Assembly: GCA_002989075.1 (NCBI GenBank)
Contig: PSQN01000016.1
Location: forward strand, 3,054,336 to 3,118,335
DNA from: Arthonia radiata
Taxonomy: Eukaryota; Ascomycota; Arthoniomycetes; Arthoniales; Arthoniaceae
Direction: 5' to 3'
Length of the DNA stretch: 64,000 nt
Part shown: positions 41,451-51,051 of the stretch, one piece after another
Layout of the letters: each line of letters begins with the position of its first letter
How positions within the stretch are numbered: the first letter of the stretch is position 1
The notes under the pieces: generated by a model
The model's database searches: none
The model's input: the letters and a program-made list of their open reading frames with translations, nothing else
Told to the model about the DNA's origin: nothing
Program-made: the position numbers and the translations under genes

Positions 41451-44006
41451 CTACCGCCCATCCACCACACTTTCCACATTCTCCCCATCCACCTCCCCCA
41501 CGCCCCTCAACGGGCTCACATCCCCGTCCCTTTCATCCCTGTCTCTCTCAAATGGCGCCACATCCCCCTCCCCAGTCTCACTCCCCTCCTCACTCTCACT
41601 CTCATCCGCACTCGTCGCCATCGCCTCCGGATCATCTCGAAAGACCCCAGCCTGCCGCGTCAGTTCCTCGAAGATGCTGCTGCCCCTCCTGCTTGAACGT
41701 GTCTGCGCGTATGTAGGTCGTGTAGGCGGCGGTGGTTTCGATTTCGCAGTGGTTTTGTTGACCTCAGGCGATGAAGGGCGAAAGAGCGTCGGCGCCGGCG
41801 TCCACGAATGCCGTTTCCTCTGCTGCGGATCCGAGTTCGCGCGCGGAGGCGGCCAGAGACTCCTCCTGCGCTCACCCTCCCCGTCCTTATCCCCCGTCGC
41901 TGAGGTCACGGCATCCGACGGCCGCACACTCCCGTTCGCGGCATGCCCGCCCACCGCATCCACCCCATTCGCCCTCGCAATCCCCAACACCCGCTCCAGT
42001 TGCCCCTCCGCCAGCACACTGCTCACACCCATATTCCCACTCTCCACCGCCGCGCGTTCCAAGCGATCCACGCCCCCGTATTTCCGCAATCCCTCGTGGA
42101 TCGCACCCTCCACCATCATCCGGTTCCGCACGAACTTTACCTTCGGCCAGCAGCTCAGCATGCCCGCCCACAGCATGCGCGCTAATCGCCCCGCGTTCGG
42201 GTCACTCAAAATGTGTAAGAAATCCGAGACCTGCGACTTCGGCCAGATGGTGATGGTGCCGTCGAAGCGCTGGAGCCAGATGTTGCTCCAGTCCTGCTCT
42301 GCAAACCTCGGTAATAGTTCAAGATGTCTCAGCACCTTCAGCCATTTCGTGAGATCGAGTTTCAAATACTGTTCCGTAGCTGACCCGAGGAACCCGCCAC
42401 GCCAGCCGCGACCCCGCCGGTGAGTTACAGGCCGTCCGACGGTCCCACGGGAGGAGAAGAAAAACAGATTGATGTGGGGGTTCACCTGCGAGACGATGGA
42501 GTAGGTGACGTTGAAATGTGTGTTGAGCGCTTTGAGGGGGATGTCAGTCCTCAACGAGCCATCTTTCCACTTATGCCCGAAAGAGTAGGGCTCGAGGTCA
42601 CCTGTGCGTGCGTTCTTCCGCATCAGGACGACGGGGTTCAGTATACCCGGCACAGCGGCGGAGGCGAGAACGGCGGACCAGATGACGCAGTCGGGGCTGG
42701 TGAGGTAGTTGGCGAGGACGGTGGGGCTGTGCGGGTCGGAGGGGATGCAGGTGATATTCAAGATGCGGCCAGTGCGCTGGTAAGCTTCGAGGAAGGTGAG
42801 ACTGCCGCGGCAGAACCAGCTGCAGCGGCGCGCCCAGTCTACGGAGTCGAATTGCGCGCCGGTGCGCCACCAGCGGCGGGTGGTGGTGGTGAAGGGCTCG
42901 CGGCAGGCGTTGATGCGGTGGGCGAGGGCGGGGACGAGGGTTTGTTTGAGTTCGGCGTCGGTGCGCGTGCAGAGGAGTGCGGCGACGAGGGCGCCCCCGG
43001 ACGTGCCGGTGATGATGGAGGGGAGAATGTCGGCGTCGAGGAGGGCTTTGCCGACGCCGAAGTGGAAGTAGGCGAACGTAGCGCCTCCACTTAGGCAGAG
43101 GGCGGTGCGGCCGTAATTGGTGGAGAGGTGGGTGAAGGTTGTGGATTTGGATTGGTCGGAGAGGTGGCGGGTGCGGGAAAGGAGGTGCAGAGAGGAAGAC
43201 ACCTCATTGAGGAAGGATTGGATAAGGTCTTTGGTGCCGTGGTAGGTCTCACTGTAGAGGCGGGCGTTCTCGATGCCGACAAAATTGTCCTTCACGGAGG
43301 ACTCGAGGAGGCTGCGGAGCTCCTCGGCGAGGATCTGGGCTTGCGCGCCATCGCGAGAGTCCTGAGCTTTCTCGAGCTCTGTGCGTAGCCTATGAAGCTG
43401 GTCACGGACGGTCTTCACGATGTCGCTGTTGTAGTAGGCGTACTCGTCTTCCTGCTTCCACTCGTCGTTGCCGAGGTATTTGTCCATATCTTTTGCTGCT
43501 GCGACCCATTCCTCATAGCTTCTGGCGCCTTGTAGTTTCTTCTGCAAGATCTCGCGCTTGCCTCTCATCGTCACGCCGGCCTCGTACGCCCATATGTACA
43601 ACCTGGTCACAGCGTATCCCCCACCAAGGCATATGATCCAACCCAGTACAAACAGTAGAAGCGGCCATTTCAGCAATGTGTATACAAAGCCTTCTCTTGT
43701 CTCGTCCTTGCCACGCGCTGGCTTTTTTCGCTTTTTCCGCTTGGGTCGGGACTGGTCTTTTCGTACGCGTTGGCGGATCGGCCGCCAGTCGTTGAGGGCG
43801 GTTATGAACGGTGCGGGCTGACCGCATGTAGGCGATGCGAGGTCTGGAGATTTGAAGGGATCATCGGGCGCTTGAAGAGCTTTCACAAAGGCCGCGACGT
43901 CCGTGTCGTTGATGAATTCGGTGTCATGGTCTGGGAGTTCGTCGATGTTGTAGTCGTTGGGGTCGAAGGGCGAAGCCTCGCCGGGAGGGATTTCTGATAG
44001 CCCCAT
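41451..44006 (-). CDS. Patatin-like lipase with DUF3336 (TGL-type)
   Basis: Single exon, 851 residues. An acidic N-terminus and a Lys/Arg-rich patch (PKRKKRKKPARGK) are followed by a membrane segment at about residues 110-135 (LLKWPLLLFVLGWIICLGGG). Then comes a DUF3336 helical domain (SYEEWVAAAKDMDKYLGNDE) and the patatin domain with the oxyanion loop LSGGATFAYFHFGV, nucleophile Ser336 in GTSGG and the catalytic Asp482 in KWKDGSLRTDIP. The C-terminal 200 residues are disordered. Relatives include yeast Tgl3/4/5 and Aspergillus patatin-like phospholipases, which hydrolyse triacylglycerol or lysophospholipid on lipid droplets and ER. The catalytic dyad is intact. Confidence 0.93.
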   Translation of the reverse strand: MGLSEIPPGEASPFDPNDYNIDELPDHDTEFINDTDVAAFVKALQAPDDPFKSPDLASPTCGQPAPFITALNDWRPIRQRVRKDQSRPKRKKRKKPARGKDETREGFVYTLLKWPLLLFVLGWIICLGGGYAVTRLYIWAYEAGVTMRGKREILQKKLQGARSYEEWVAAAKDMDKYLGNDEWKQEDEYAYYNSDIVKTVRDQLHRLRTELEKAQDSRDGAQAQILAEELRSLLESSVKDNFVGIENARLYSETYHGTKDLIQSFLNEVSSSLHLLSRTRHLSDQSKSTTFTHLSTNYGRTALCLSGGATFAYFHFGVGKALLDADILPSIITGTSGGALVAALLCTRTDAELKQTLVPALAHRINACREPFTTTTRRWWRTGAQFDSVDWARRCSWFCRGSLTFLEAYQRTGRILNITCIPSDPHSPTVLANYLTSPDCVIWSAVLASAAVPGILNPVVLMRKNARTGDLEPYSFGHKWKDGSLRTDIPLKALNTHFNVTYSIVSQVNPHINLFFFSSRGTVGRPVTHRRGRGWRGGFLGSATEQYLKLDLTKWLKVLRHLELLPRFAEQDWSNIWLQRFDGTITIWPKSQVSDFLHILSDPNAGRLARMLWAGMLSCWPKVKFVRNRMMVEGAIHEGLRKYGGVDRLERAAVESGNMGVSSVLAEGQLERVLGIARANGVDAVGGHAANGSVRPSDAVTSATGDKDGEGERRRSLWPPPRANSDPQQRKRHSWTPAPTLFRPSSPEVNKTTAKSKPPPPTRPTYAQTRSSRRGSSIFEELTRQAGVFRDDPEAMATSADESESEEGSETGEGDVAPFERDRDERDGDVSPLRGVGEVDGENVESVVDGR

Positions 44007-44369
44007 GAGATCTTCGCGAGTCTGTCATGGAGGTTTGCGAGGCTAGACTGCGTGCCTGTCCTGTCATTGAGGTAGTCTCGTCGTATTAAGCAAAGGCATT
44101 CTCTTACGTATCGTTGACCAGAAGTTGGCGATACACGATTTGCGATGGCTTCTTTGTGTTGAAAGGTGTTGGCGCAACGTTTCCGCAGGAGCGATCACGG
44201 TTGGACAAATTCGCGACCCAGAATGGCTTTGCAAGATGATTTCATTCATCTGTCCAAGTTCATAACAGATATTGTTAGTTTACATCTTGCTACGTCATAC
44301 GCGCAACCATTGTCCGAAGATCGCAAGTATCGTCATCTCTTGTCTACTCCTCGGGTGCAACCAACAACG
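44007..44369. other. Promoter-side gap of lipase gene
   Basis: 363 bp between the lipase ATG and the ROT1 3' end. No ORF is supported. Confidence 0.45.
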
Positions 44370-45257
44370 TCAAAAGCAAATGAGCACAGTCGTGCCTACT
44401 ATGATGAACACGATCCCAACCCCCAGCAATAGTCCCATAGTGACGTGTCTTGGCCAGAACTCAACGACCGCATGCCAAACCCTTCCCTCAGGCGACACTC
44501 TCTCTGTATCCATCGTCCGCTGTCGTAGCGGTGCTTGCTCCACAGATCGTTTGCGAGCTGGTGGAGTCGGCGTTGGGTGCAGAATGTTCGTGGGTAGCAT
44601 CTCCGCAGGCCGGCCAGCGAGCCACATCGGGTTTTCTGGTGTACCATCCTATTGATACAGGTTAAGACGCTGCCGGCCATTGTAGTCGTCAATGATTTGC
44701 TCGTATTTGGAGAATATCTCTGGCTGAAAGTAGCGCGTGAGAGCAGAAGTCTCATATGTGCATGGCTGGGACAGTAATTGACGGCCATCGCTCCCGAACG
44801 GCTGAAGATGGAGCGATCCGTCTGACCATTGCATGTAGATGCCGTGTTGCCATTGCATGATGGAGCTGATGCATTGTGGGTGCGTCGCTGCAATGATAAT
44901 ATCAGCTACTGCAGGAATCAATCACTCCACCATAGCAAGCGATTAACACCGTACGGTTATCTATTGCTGAGTACCGTGCTTCTTCGTAGAAGCCGTCCGT
45001 TGTGAATGAATACGAAATGCCAGTCAGTCGAGGCTCGAGGATGCTTTCGTTAGCAGGATCGTAGAAGCCAGAGCCGGTCAGGACTTGACCTGCGATCTGT
45101 GTTAACATTCATCACGGTATTGCAGATTCACTTCTATGTCACCACTCTTGGTCTGCCAACTGCCTGCGAGCGATGGATCAGTCGGGACCAGATTTTGAGC
45201 AGGTGCTAAAGATGTTGCAGCAAGCAGAGAAGTCAGCAAAATCACAGACTCGTACAT
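44370..45257 (-). pseudogene. ROT1: ROT1-like ER chaperone gene with in-frame TAG
   Basis: Three exons: 45257-45143, 45089-44955 and 44887-44370 (introns 53 and 67 nt). The joins give SWQTKSGQVLTGSGFYDPAN and SAIDNPTHPQCISSIMQWQ, the expected Rot1 sequence. Exon 1 encodes a signal peptide (MYESVILLTSLLAATSLA), and the C-terminus has the tail membrane anchor (GLLLGVGIVFIIVGTTVLIC). Rot1 is an ER chaperone needed for beta-1,6-glucan and cell-wall synthesis, essential in yeast. At 44651-44649 a TAG interrupts RLNLYQ-stop-DGTPENPM in the same frame; everything before and after it is intact, and the full frame would be 255 codons, the normal length. Without readthrough the product is 162 residues and lacks the anchor. 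Pseudogene is used as a cautious label: sequencing error, recoding or editing are open alternatives. Confidence 0.8.
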
Positions 45258-45801
45258 GTGCAATCAGAATAATTCATCGATGAATGACGGAGCGATAAAC
45301 GGCACAAGGGCGGTCCGATCAGATACGCAGATGAAGCTAGGCCGTATTCGGCCAACGCGCCATCTTCGCGTCATGTCAGGAGGGCAGTGACCTCGCATCT
45401 TTCGCACTCTCAATACAGAGGCGCATTGGGTAAATGCTTCATGTGTTTCAAGCGAGAGCGAGTCCCCCACGGTTCGTAAGCACCTCGTGACTCCCTGATA
45501 ATCCGAAGAGACAAATTACAGCACATCCCTTGGCCTACAGCGATGTACCTATCCACAACTCGCAGATGTGACTGCAGAAGGCAATGGATGGTCTATAACA
45601 GCACTTTCGACCAGACTTCTCAAGACGAGTCTCTCAAGGCCGGGCCAATCCAAGCGCGTTGACCAGAACCACAAACTTCTCAAAAGACCTCCTCTCGACG
45701 TCATTATCTCCGCTTCCATGTTCCATGACATATGCTTCGCAAGACTCCTGTCGCAATGCTGCCCCATCGCTCGTAAAGCCTGGTGAGCGATGCTGTCTGT
45801 T
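45258..45801. other. ROT1 upstream gap
   Basis: About 540 bp between the ROT1-like ATG and the stop of the first zinc-knuckle gene. Open frames at 45549-45786 on both strands overlap and show no domain. Confidence 0.4.
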
Positions 45802-46912
45802 TCACTCGTCCTTCACGCAGAACTCGAGCACACCCTCGAACTGAAGCTTGACCTGATCGGGCGCTTCCTTCACTGACATGCAATCGTCAGCAATGTGGCG
45901 CTATACATACACAATCAAGCGGCTACTGCATCGTGCTGTTGACGATTGAGACACATTGAAAGTATGTGAGTAGCAACTTACTGATCTTCTCGCCAATGAC
46001 ATCAAGCGCCGCCATGAGCTTCTGTTCCTCAGTTTTCTTCACCATGTTGACAGCGCGCGTCTTGATGTCGCCTGGCAAACTCTCCCAATTGCGCACGTCA
46101 TCGGCGATGCGCTTGCGGTCTTTGTCGTCGAGTGCCATCATCGGCGAAGGGCAGCGAGAGGAGAGCGGCTCTGGGTAGCGCACGGCGATGTAGCGCTTGA
46201 GTGCATCGACGGCTTGGTCGTCGGTAATGTTGGAACGGTCAACGGCGTTGAATGATTGGGTAGAGGGAGCGGCGTTGAGGCATTCGGCCCACTGGGTTTC
46301 CGTCAAGTCGGAGGGAGGCGTGCCAGAGAGACCGAGCCGGCGGAGAAGCCCGGGGTCTGGGAGGCCGCTCATGGTGGGTGACTGTTTTTTCAGGAACATT
46401 TTAGCGAATGACTGGACCAGACGCATCTCTCAGAGTAAACGACGATGATGCAAATTGTCATTGTTGTAACGCGGCGGCGAGAATGAGGGAAGTCGCGACG
46501 GCGAGACTTACCATTGACTGCTCAACGCCATTGCCAGAGGAGTTGCCGTTGCGCCTTCCAGAAAGGGTGCGAGCGCCATCAAAGGTAGAGGAGCTGCTGT
46601 TGCGAGAGGGCGGGTTATAGGGTCCCAGGCCACGGTTGTGAGGAGCAAAATGGCAGTCTTTTAGAGAATGTTCTTTGCCGCCGCAGTAGAAGCCTGACGG
46701 CATGGTCAGTAACCATATCTAGAAAGCAGACATTCCGCTGTTGCTGCAGATGCGGAAAGCATCTCGAAGAGCTCTGCCGACAGAGCGGTGGAGCAGTTGA
46801 GACCCACACAGATCGTGTTCGCGACGGTAAGCACGCGCGTCATCTGCTTGCGAGCGCAGAAGACGCGAAGGCGATGTTGTTGGGGTGTTGTTGGGCACGC
46901 TGAGGTTCTCAT
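45802..46912 (-). CDS. Zinc-knuckle protein with LTxxQW module (copy A)
   Basis: Proposed exons: 46912-46732, 46693-46512, 46426-45982 and 45872-45802 (introns 38, 85 and 109 nt); phases agree, 292 residues. The first splice completes a CCHC zinc knuckle, CFYCGGKEHSLKDC, whose first Cys codon is split by the intron; this supports the very short 38-nt intron, which has a good tactgac branch site. The C-terminal part reads SGTPPSDLTETQWAECLNAA, AVDALKRYIAVRYPEP, NWESLPGDIKTRAVNMVKK and IGEKIMKEAPDQVKLQFEG. The same module occurs in the next gene. A competing start in another frame at 46922 (MTSDENLSVPNNT) means the 5' end is uncertain. CCHC knuckles usually bind single-stranded RNA or DNA. Function of the module unknown. 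Confidence 0.65.
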
Positions 46913-47416
46913 CGCTTGTCATTGTTGCGGTGTGTGGGTACAGTCCCGTCGTCTATGAGCACTCGGCAATGATCTGGTACAACTAAAACAAGCGAGTGAA
47001 GGCGAAAGACTTGGTGGGAGAGGATGGCGTTGGGTGGAGAGTGTGAGGATGGCAAAGGATTGTGTGTTGTGGATCAGGCGGTGTAGCAAGTCAAGTGTTT
47101 GGGGCGCGTTGCTAAGTGACGCGACATGCATACAAGCTCTTCACTTCTACTTTCGCGATCAGCCGTCCCAACCCAAGCAGACCCATCATTCGTCTGCCAT
47201 TGATGAGGTGCAGAACCGGAAAAGGTGTTTGATCGCGCAGTGACTTCGATGCAGTGTTGTCATCCTGTTTTTGAAGTCAATCTCACGATGCCACGCAGAT
47301 GCCACGCATCATGGTATGAATTCAATGCCCATGTCGCAACCCAATCTCGTGTAACCGTTGCACTTGGCCAGACAGACCATCACCCCCGCACATACGCTTA
47401 CGCACCGCTCGCTCTC
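46913..47416. other. Gap between tandem zinc-knuckle genes
   Basis: About 500 bp separating two same-strand genes. It should hold the copy-A promoter and copy-B terminator. No ORF is supported. Confidence 0.45.
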
Positions 47417-48829
47417 TCACAAATCGATGAGATTGCCACTTTCGATGTGGGTGATGTTGGCTTGCGTCTTCTCTTCCGGCTCGGCGTTTGCATGGGTCAG
47501 GCCTCCAGATTGCTTGCCTGTTTTGTCGCTAGGTGGCCTACTACCTTCGCTAGCAATAGAATGGTTGCGGCGATTGGACATGGCAACGTCGCTGTCCGAC
47601 TCATGACCTGAAGCCACCCGGGCAGCTGTGGATGTCATCGCGGGATGACTTTCCTCGCTGTCAGGAGAGCTAGATGACGGCTGTGTACCCTCATCCATTT
47701 CCGCACGATCCCACGAAGAGCTAGGTCGATTGTCGGTCTGAACAGAGCGTGTAGGGTAAACAATGTCACCGACCTCGGTCGAGTTTGGTTGATCGTCGGA
47801 AGTGGAAGTTCGGTCGCCATGGGTTGGTTGATGCTCTTGAAAGTATTTTCGAGTGTGCCGGATGTAGCCACGGAGGTGTTGAGGTGGATCTCGCGTCAAT
47901 GTGATCTCTTCGGCGGCAAGCTGGAGCCCAATGTCAATCAAGTGATATTTAAGAGTCTGCTTGAGATTCTTGATCGCGGATGCTCGGCTGTCCTTGGTCA
48001 CACCGCGCCAATCGCTCATATCCTGTTCCATGCCCGAGCCCACAATTCGCGAATTCGTTGACACAGGCACGGGCTCGGACATGAACTTAGCTTCGACGTA
48101 TTGCTTGAGCGCCTCGACATCGGCTTTCGGACCGAATTCGGCTTCAGGGGTAGTCACAGCTACCTCGTCATCCATGACACCTTCCCACTGGCTGTCGGTG
48201 AGGCTGTGCGGAAGATGAGCATTGCGAAGCGCAACGTCACGATCTTGATGTACTTACGCGAGAGCTGGGATCAACGGAGCGATTAGACTGCTAATGTCTA
48301 AGGTCACTTGCGGTGCGTCAACTGCAAGCGGTTCTGTTGGTTTGAGCGTCGACCTGGGTTTCGCTAGTGTGGGCTTGACGAAATAGACGCGACGATCAAT
48401 TGGCGCAGGACTGTTCTGGAAGCAGTCGGCCAGATGATGGCCGGCCTTTTGACAATACCCACAGAGCTGCAGAGGAAGCGGGCAGGTCTTCACAGAGTGG
48501 CCTGCGTCACCACAGTTGCGACACTGGCCACGCTCGGTTCGATACATCCTGGACGAGGCTTTCTCGCGGCAGCTTGCAAAGGGATGATTTTTCCCTCCAC
48601 AATACGCGCAGGTGCGATGAGCTTTGCGGACTTCGCGCAATTTGCGGTATCCGCAGTCGCTGAAAGAGTGACCTTGCGAGCCACAAGCTTGACAGGAGCC
48701 TTCATTGCTGGATGAAACAGATTGCTCCAGAATACTCGGCCATTGCGCATTGTCTGTCTGGGCATTCCAACGATTGCGAGCATCCTCCATGATAAGCAAA
48801 GTGCGTTCTTGAGCGCCAGAATTTTGCAT
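47417..48829 (-). CDS. Four-zinc-knuckle protein with LTxxQW module (copy B)
   Basis: Two certain exons, 48829-48258 and 48203-47417 (intron 54 nt, phase 2), 452 residues from the ATG at 48829. Four perfect CCHC knuckles, each C-x2-C-x4-H-x4-C, occupy about residues 45-140: CQACGSQGHSFSDC, CAYCGGKNHPFASC, CRNCGDAGHSVKTC and CGYCQKAGHHLADC. This is like CNBP/Gis2/Byr3 nucleic-acid-binding proteins. The join gives LIPALALTDSQWEGVMDDEV, followed by ADVEALKQYVEAKF and KNLKQTLKYHLIDIGLQLA, matching copy A in order and spacing. The C-terminal 150 residues are Ser/acidic disorder. The open frame continues upstream to about 48911, and an extra coding-like exon at 48949-49129 (MSVNYSRANKDDGYLPLP) may belong to it, but I could not find a phase-consistent join with a strong donor. 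Confidence 0.78.
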
Positions 48830-50231
48830 CGAGCTTCCAGGAGAGGCAAGGATAGGTAGAAGCGATCCGCTGCGTTGATGTGAGAGCACGATGCACGCGA
48901 TCGGATTGCTAGTGCGCAGTCATATCTGAAGATGCCAACAAGTTTTACCTAATCGTGCGGAATGACTGGACTCTTGGGAACGTGAAGCATGCAAGTGATA
49001 CAAGAAATCTGCTGTATTTCGATTTTGGAGTCCACAGGAGAATGCGTTCAGGCGGTAAGGGTCAAGCAGTGCATGGGGAAGAGGCAGGTAGCCGTCGTCC
49101 TTGTTGGCACGGCTATAATTGACCGACATCTGGCAGCAATTCTGGCATTCCTCGAGAATAACGAGGTTTAAACAACACTTGAACTCGGTTCAAACCATAC
49201 CTAACAAGACACCTGGTCGATAACCCTAACCCTGTACGCCAAACATATCAACCGAAGACGCTGGGGTGATGCTCAGCAGGGACTCTTCAGTGATATGCCG
49301 TCTCCAGCCTCGTGAACTTCCGGGTATACACAACGAGCGACGTATCTCTACACCGACAAACAACAAAACATAGGGGGTTTGATCTCGGGCTCTGCCATCC
49401 ACCACGTTGCCAATGCCATCTACCTGCGTCACCAACACTCTTCGACAATCGATGATGCCCAAGGACCTGCTAGTCTGCTCACATCGTGTGTCTGAATACA
49501 GCAACAGAGTCGCGAAATCGTGGACTTTCACAGGTCAACGTGCTTGACTGGTCTCAAGCACCTATGTACCCAGCCAGTGTTGTTGAGTCGGCGTTAGGCG
49601 GCATGTCTTCAGGTCGTAACAAGTCGGCGATGCTACAGCGTTTAAGATCTAAGCAGAAGCGATCAAAGGGGCTGGGAGACTCATCGGAACCATCGCACCG
49701 ATCATCAAGGCCGTCAATGGCTGGTCGTGCGGAACCTCCAATGGCTCTTGATTTGCTTGTCAACTTCTGGCAAAATCTTAGCGACCGGGATGCAAATGAG
49801 CGCATACGTTAGGTGTCTGAAGGAGCCGCGTAGAAGTTTCGCGGCAAGCCCAAATACCAGTAGCCGACAGGTACTCTATGGTAGAAAGCATTCGCATTCG
49901 ATACGCATGTAATGCAGCAGTGAATCGAGCCGAACTGCAATCTGTCGTGCATAGCAGGCTCCCCGCGCTTTCATGGTGAAGGACCCCGACAAACATTCCG
50001 ATAGGTCTATTGGGCGCCGCGTGCTTTCTGATCGCGATCAGCTAGGATCTGCCACTCGAAGCAAGCACCTCGGAATATGCATGTCTCTAGCGTAACAGCG
50101 TCTTTCTTCGAGTGCCCGATTAGCAAATCTGAGCGAGCGACCGTGAGCAATCGACACGCGCTTGTCGCTAGTCAAGGCGTAGAGTACGCGCCAGTAATTG
50201 GTAAATACCAATTCATGGAGCATTTTGAGTT
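48830..50231. other. Gap with possible 5' exon, otherwise unassigned
   Basis: About 1.4 kb. The left end may contain an upstream exon of copy B (48949-49129, minus). An 82-codon plus-strand frame from the ATG at 49564 (MYPASVVESALGGMSSGRNK) is overlapped by a minus-strand frame and has no domain. A taaccctaaccct at 49221-49233 is too short to be a telomere relic with confidence. Confidence 0.4.
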
Positions 50232-50813
50232 TCATGCTGCTTCTTGAGTCTGCGCCACCGCACTCGCTTCGTTGGCCTCTCGCCTCTCTCTTTTCCGTTT
50301 CGTCTTTTTTCTCTCTGCAAAAATGGCGTCCTCGGTCTCCAGCTCCTTCATGACATCTTCCCACTCTTTTTCCTTGATCGGATCTCCCGTACCCAACTCC
50401 TTTTCCACGTTCACATCCTCGCCGGCTTTGACTCGCTTGACAACGTCCCGCAGCAGTGCCAATTTCTGATCAGTCTCGTGCGTAAATTGCTCGAAGCCTT
50501 TTTGAAGCGTGATCAACTGGATAGCTTGGGACCCGATGAGAAGCGACATCCAGATGAAGTACGTCGCTGGGTTGCGCGGTTTCTTCGCAGCCGGTATTGA
50601 AGAGCCTGAGGAATCCCTTCGAAGGAACGATGGCAGTAGCGAGCGCCAGAACGCTGGCTGCAAGATCGTAGGAAGGTAGAAGAGGGTTCGGACCGCTTGC
50701 TGATGTCGGCAGTTATTGGGTAGGTGGCGGAAGGGTGTAAGAAACGTGTATGGCTGCAATGGCATGCGACCACAGGCGGGCGCCATGGAACGAAAAGCGC
50801 GAGCGCCAGCCAT
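50232..50813 (-). CDS. DUF5321-type mitochondrial protein
   Basis: 193 residues from the ATG at 50813; the longer frame begins with a TTG. Basic presequence-like N-terminus (MAGARAFRSMAPACGR). Then the block typical of the fungal DUF5321 family: YLPTILQPAFWRSLLPSFLR, NPATYFIWMSLLIGSQAIQL with one membrane segment at about residues 90-108, and a helical region KLALLRDVVKRVKAGEDVNV and DPIKEKEWEDVMKELETED. The end is Lys/Arg-rich, then Ala/Gln. Probably a mitochondrial inner-membrane protein; molecular role unknown. Divergent from separase across 238 bp. Confidence 0.8.
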   Translation of the reverse strand: MAGARAFRSMAPACGRMPLQPYTFLTPFRHLPNNCRHQQAVRTLFYLPTILQPAFWRSLLPSFLRRDSSGSSIPAAKKPRNPATYFIWMSLLIGSQAIQLITLQKGFEQFTHETDQKLALLRDVVKRVKAGEDVNVEKELGTGDPIKEKEWEDVMKELETEDAIFAERKKTKRKRERREANEASAVAQTQEAA

Positions 50814-51051
50814 TGTCAAGTCCAAAAACTGCGAGGGTGATTCAGCAACAGTTGGATTAGAGTCGTTTCAAGCACGGTCTACTCAGGGTTGTACCCTTAC
50901 GCGTCCGCACTCGCAAAATGTGACGCGAATCGTCGTCTCGGTTGTTTATACCATAACAAGTGTTTGACCACAATTCAAAGTTTCAGAGGGATGTTCAGGA
51001 CTCATGAAACCCTACAGTATCAGAGTTGAATATGTTTAGTTTGGCTGAGAG
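50814..51051. promoter_or_regulatory. Shared promoter, DUF5321 gene / separase
   Basis: 238 bp between the start codons of two divergent genes; both promoters must lie here or in the leaders. An acgcgt (MluI-type cell-cycle box core as ACGCGT) is seen only partly, as ttacgcgtccgc at about 50898-50909. In yeasts ACGCGT is the MBF site of G1/S genes; a role here is inference. Confidence 0.45.

Noticed and set aside
42420-43094. 224-codon plus-strand frame with Gly/Glu/Val runs
   Set aside because: Shadow of the GC-rich patatin domain on the other strand.
49221-49233. Telomere-like taaccctaaccct
   Set aside because: Only two repeats, with ordinary genes on both sides; expected by chance.
49486-49812. 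108-codon plus-strand ORF
   Set aside because: Overlapped by a similar minus-strand frame; no domain or start support beyond an internal ATG.
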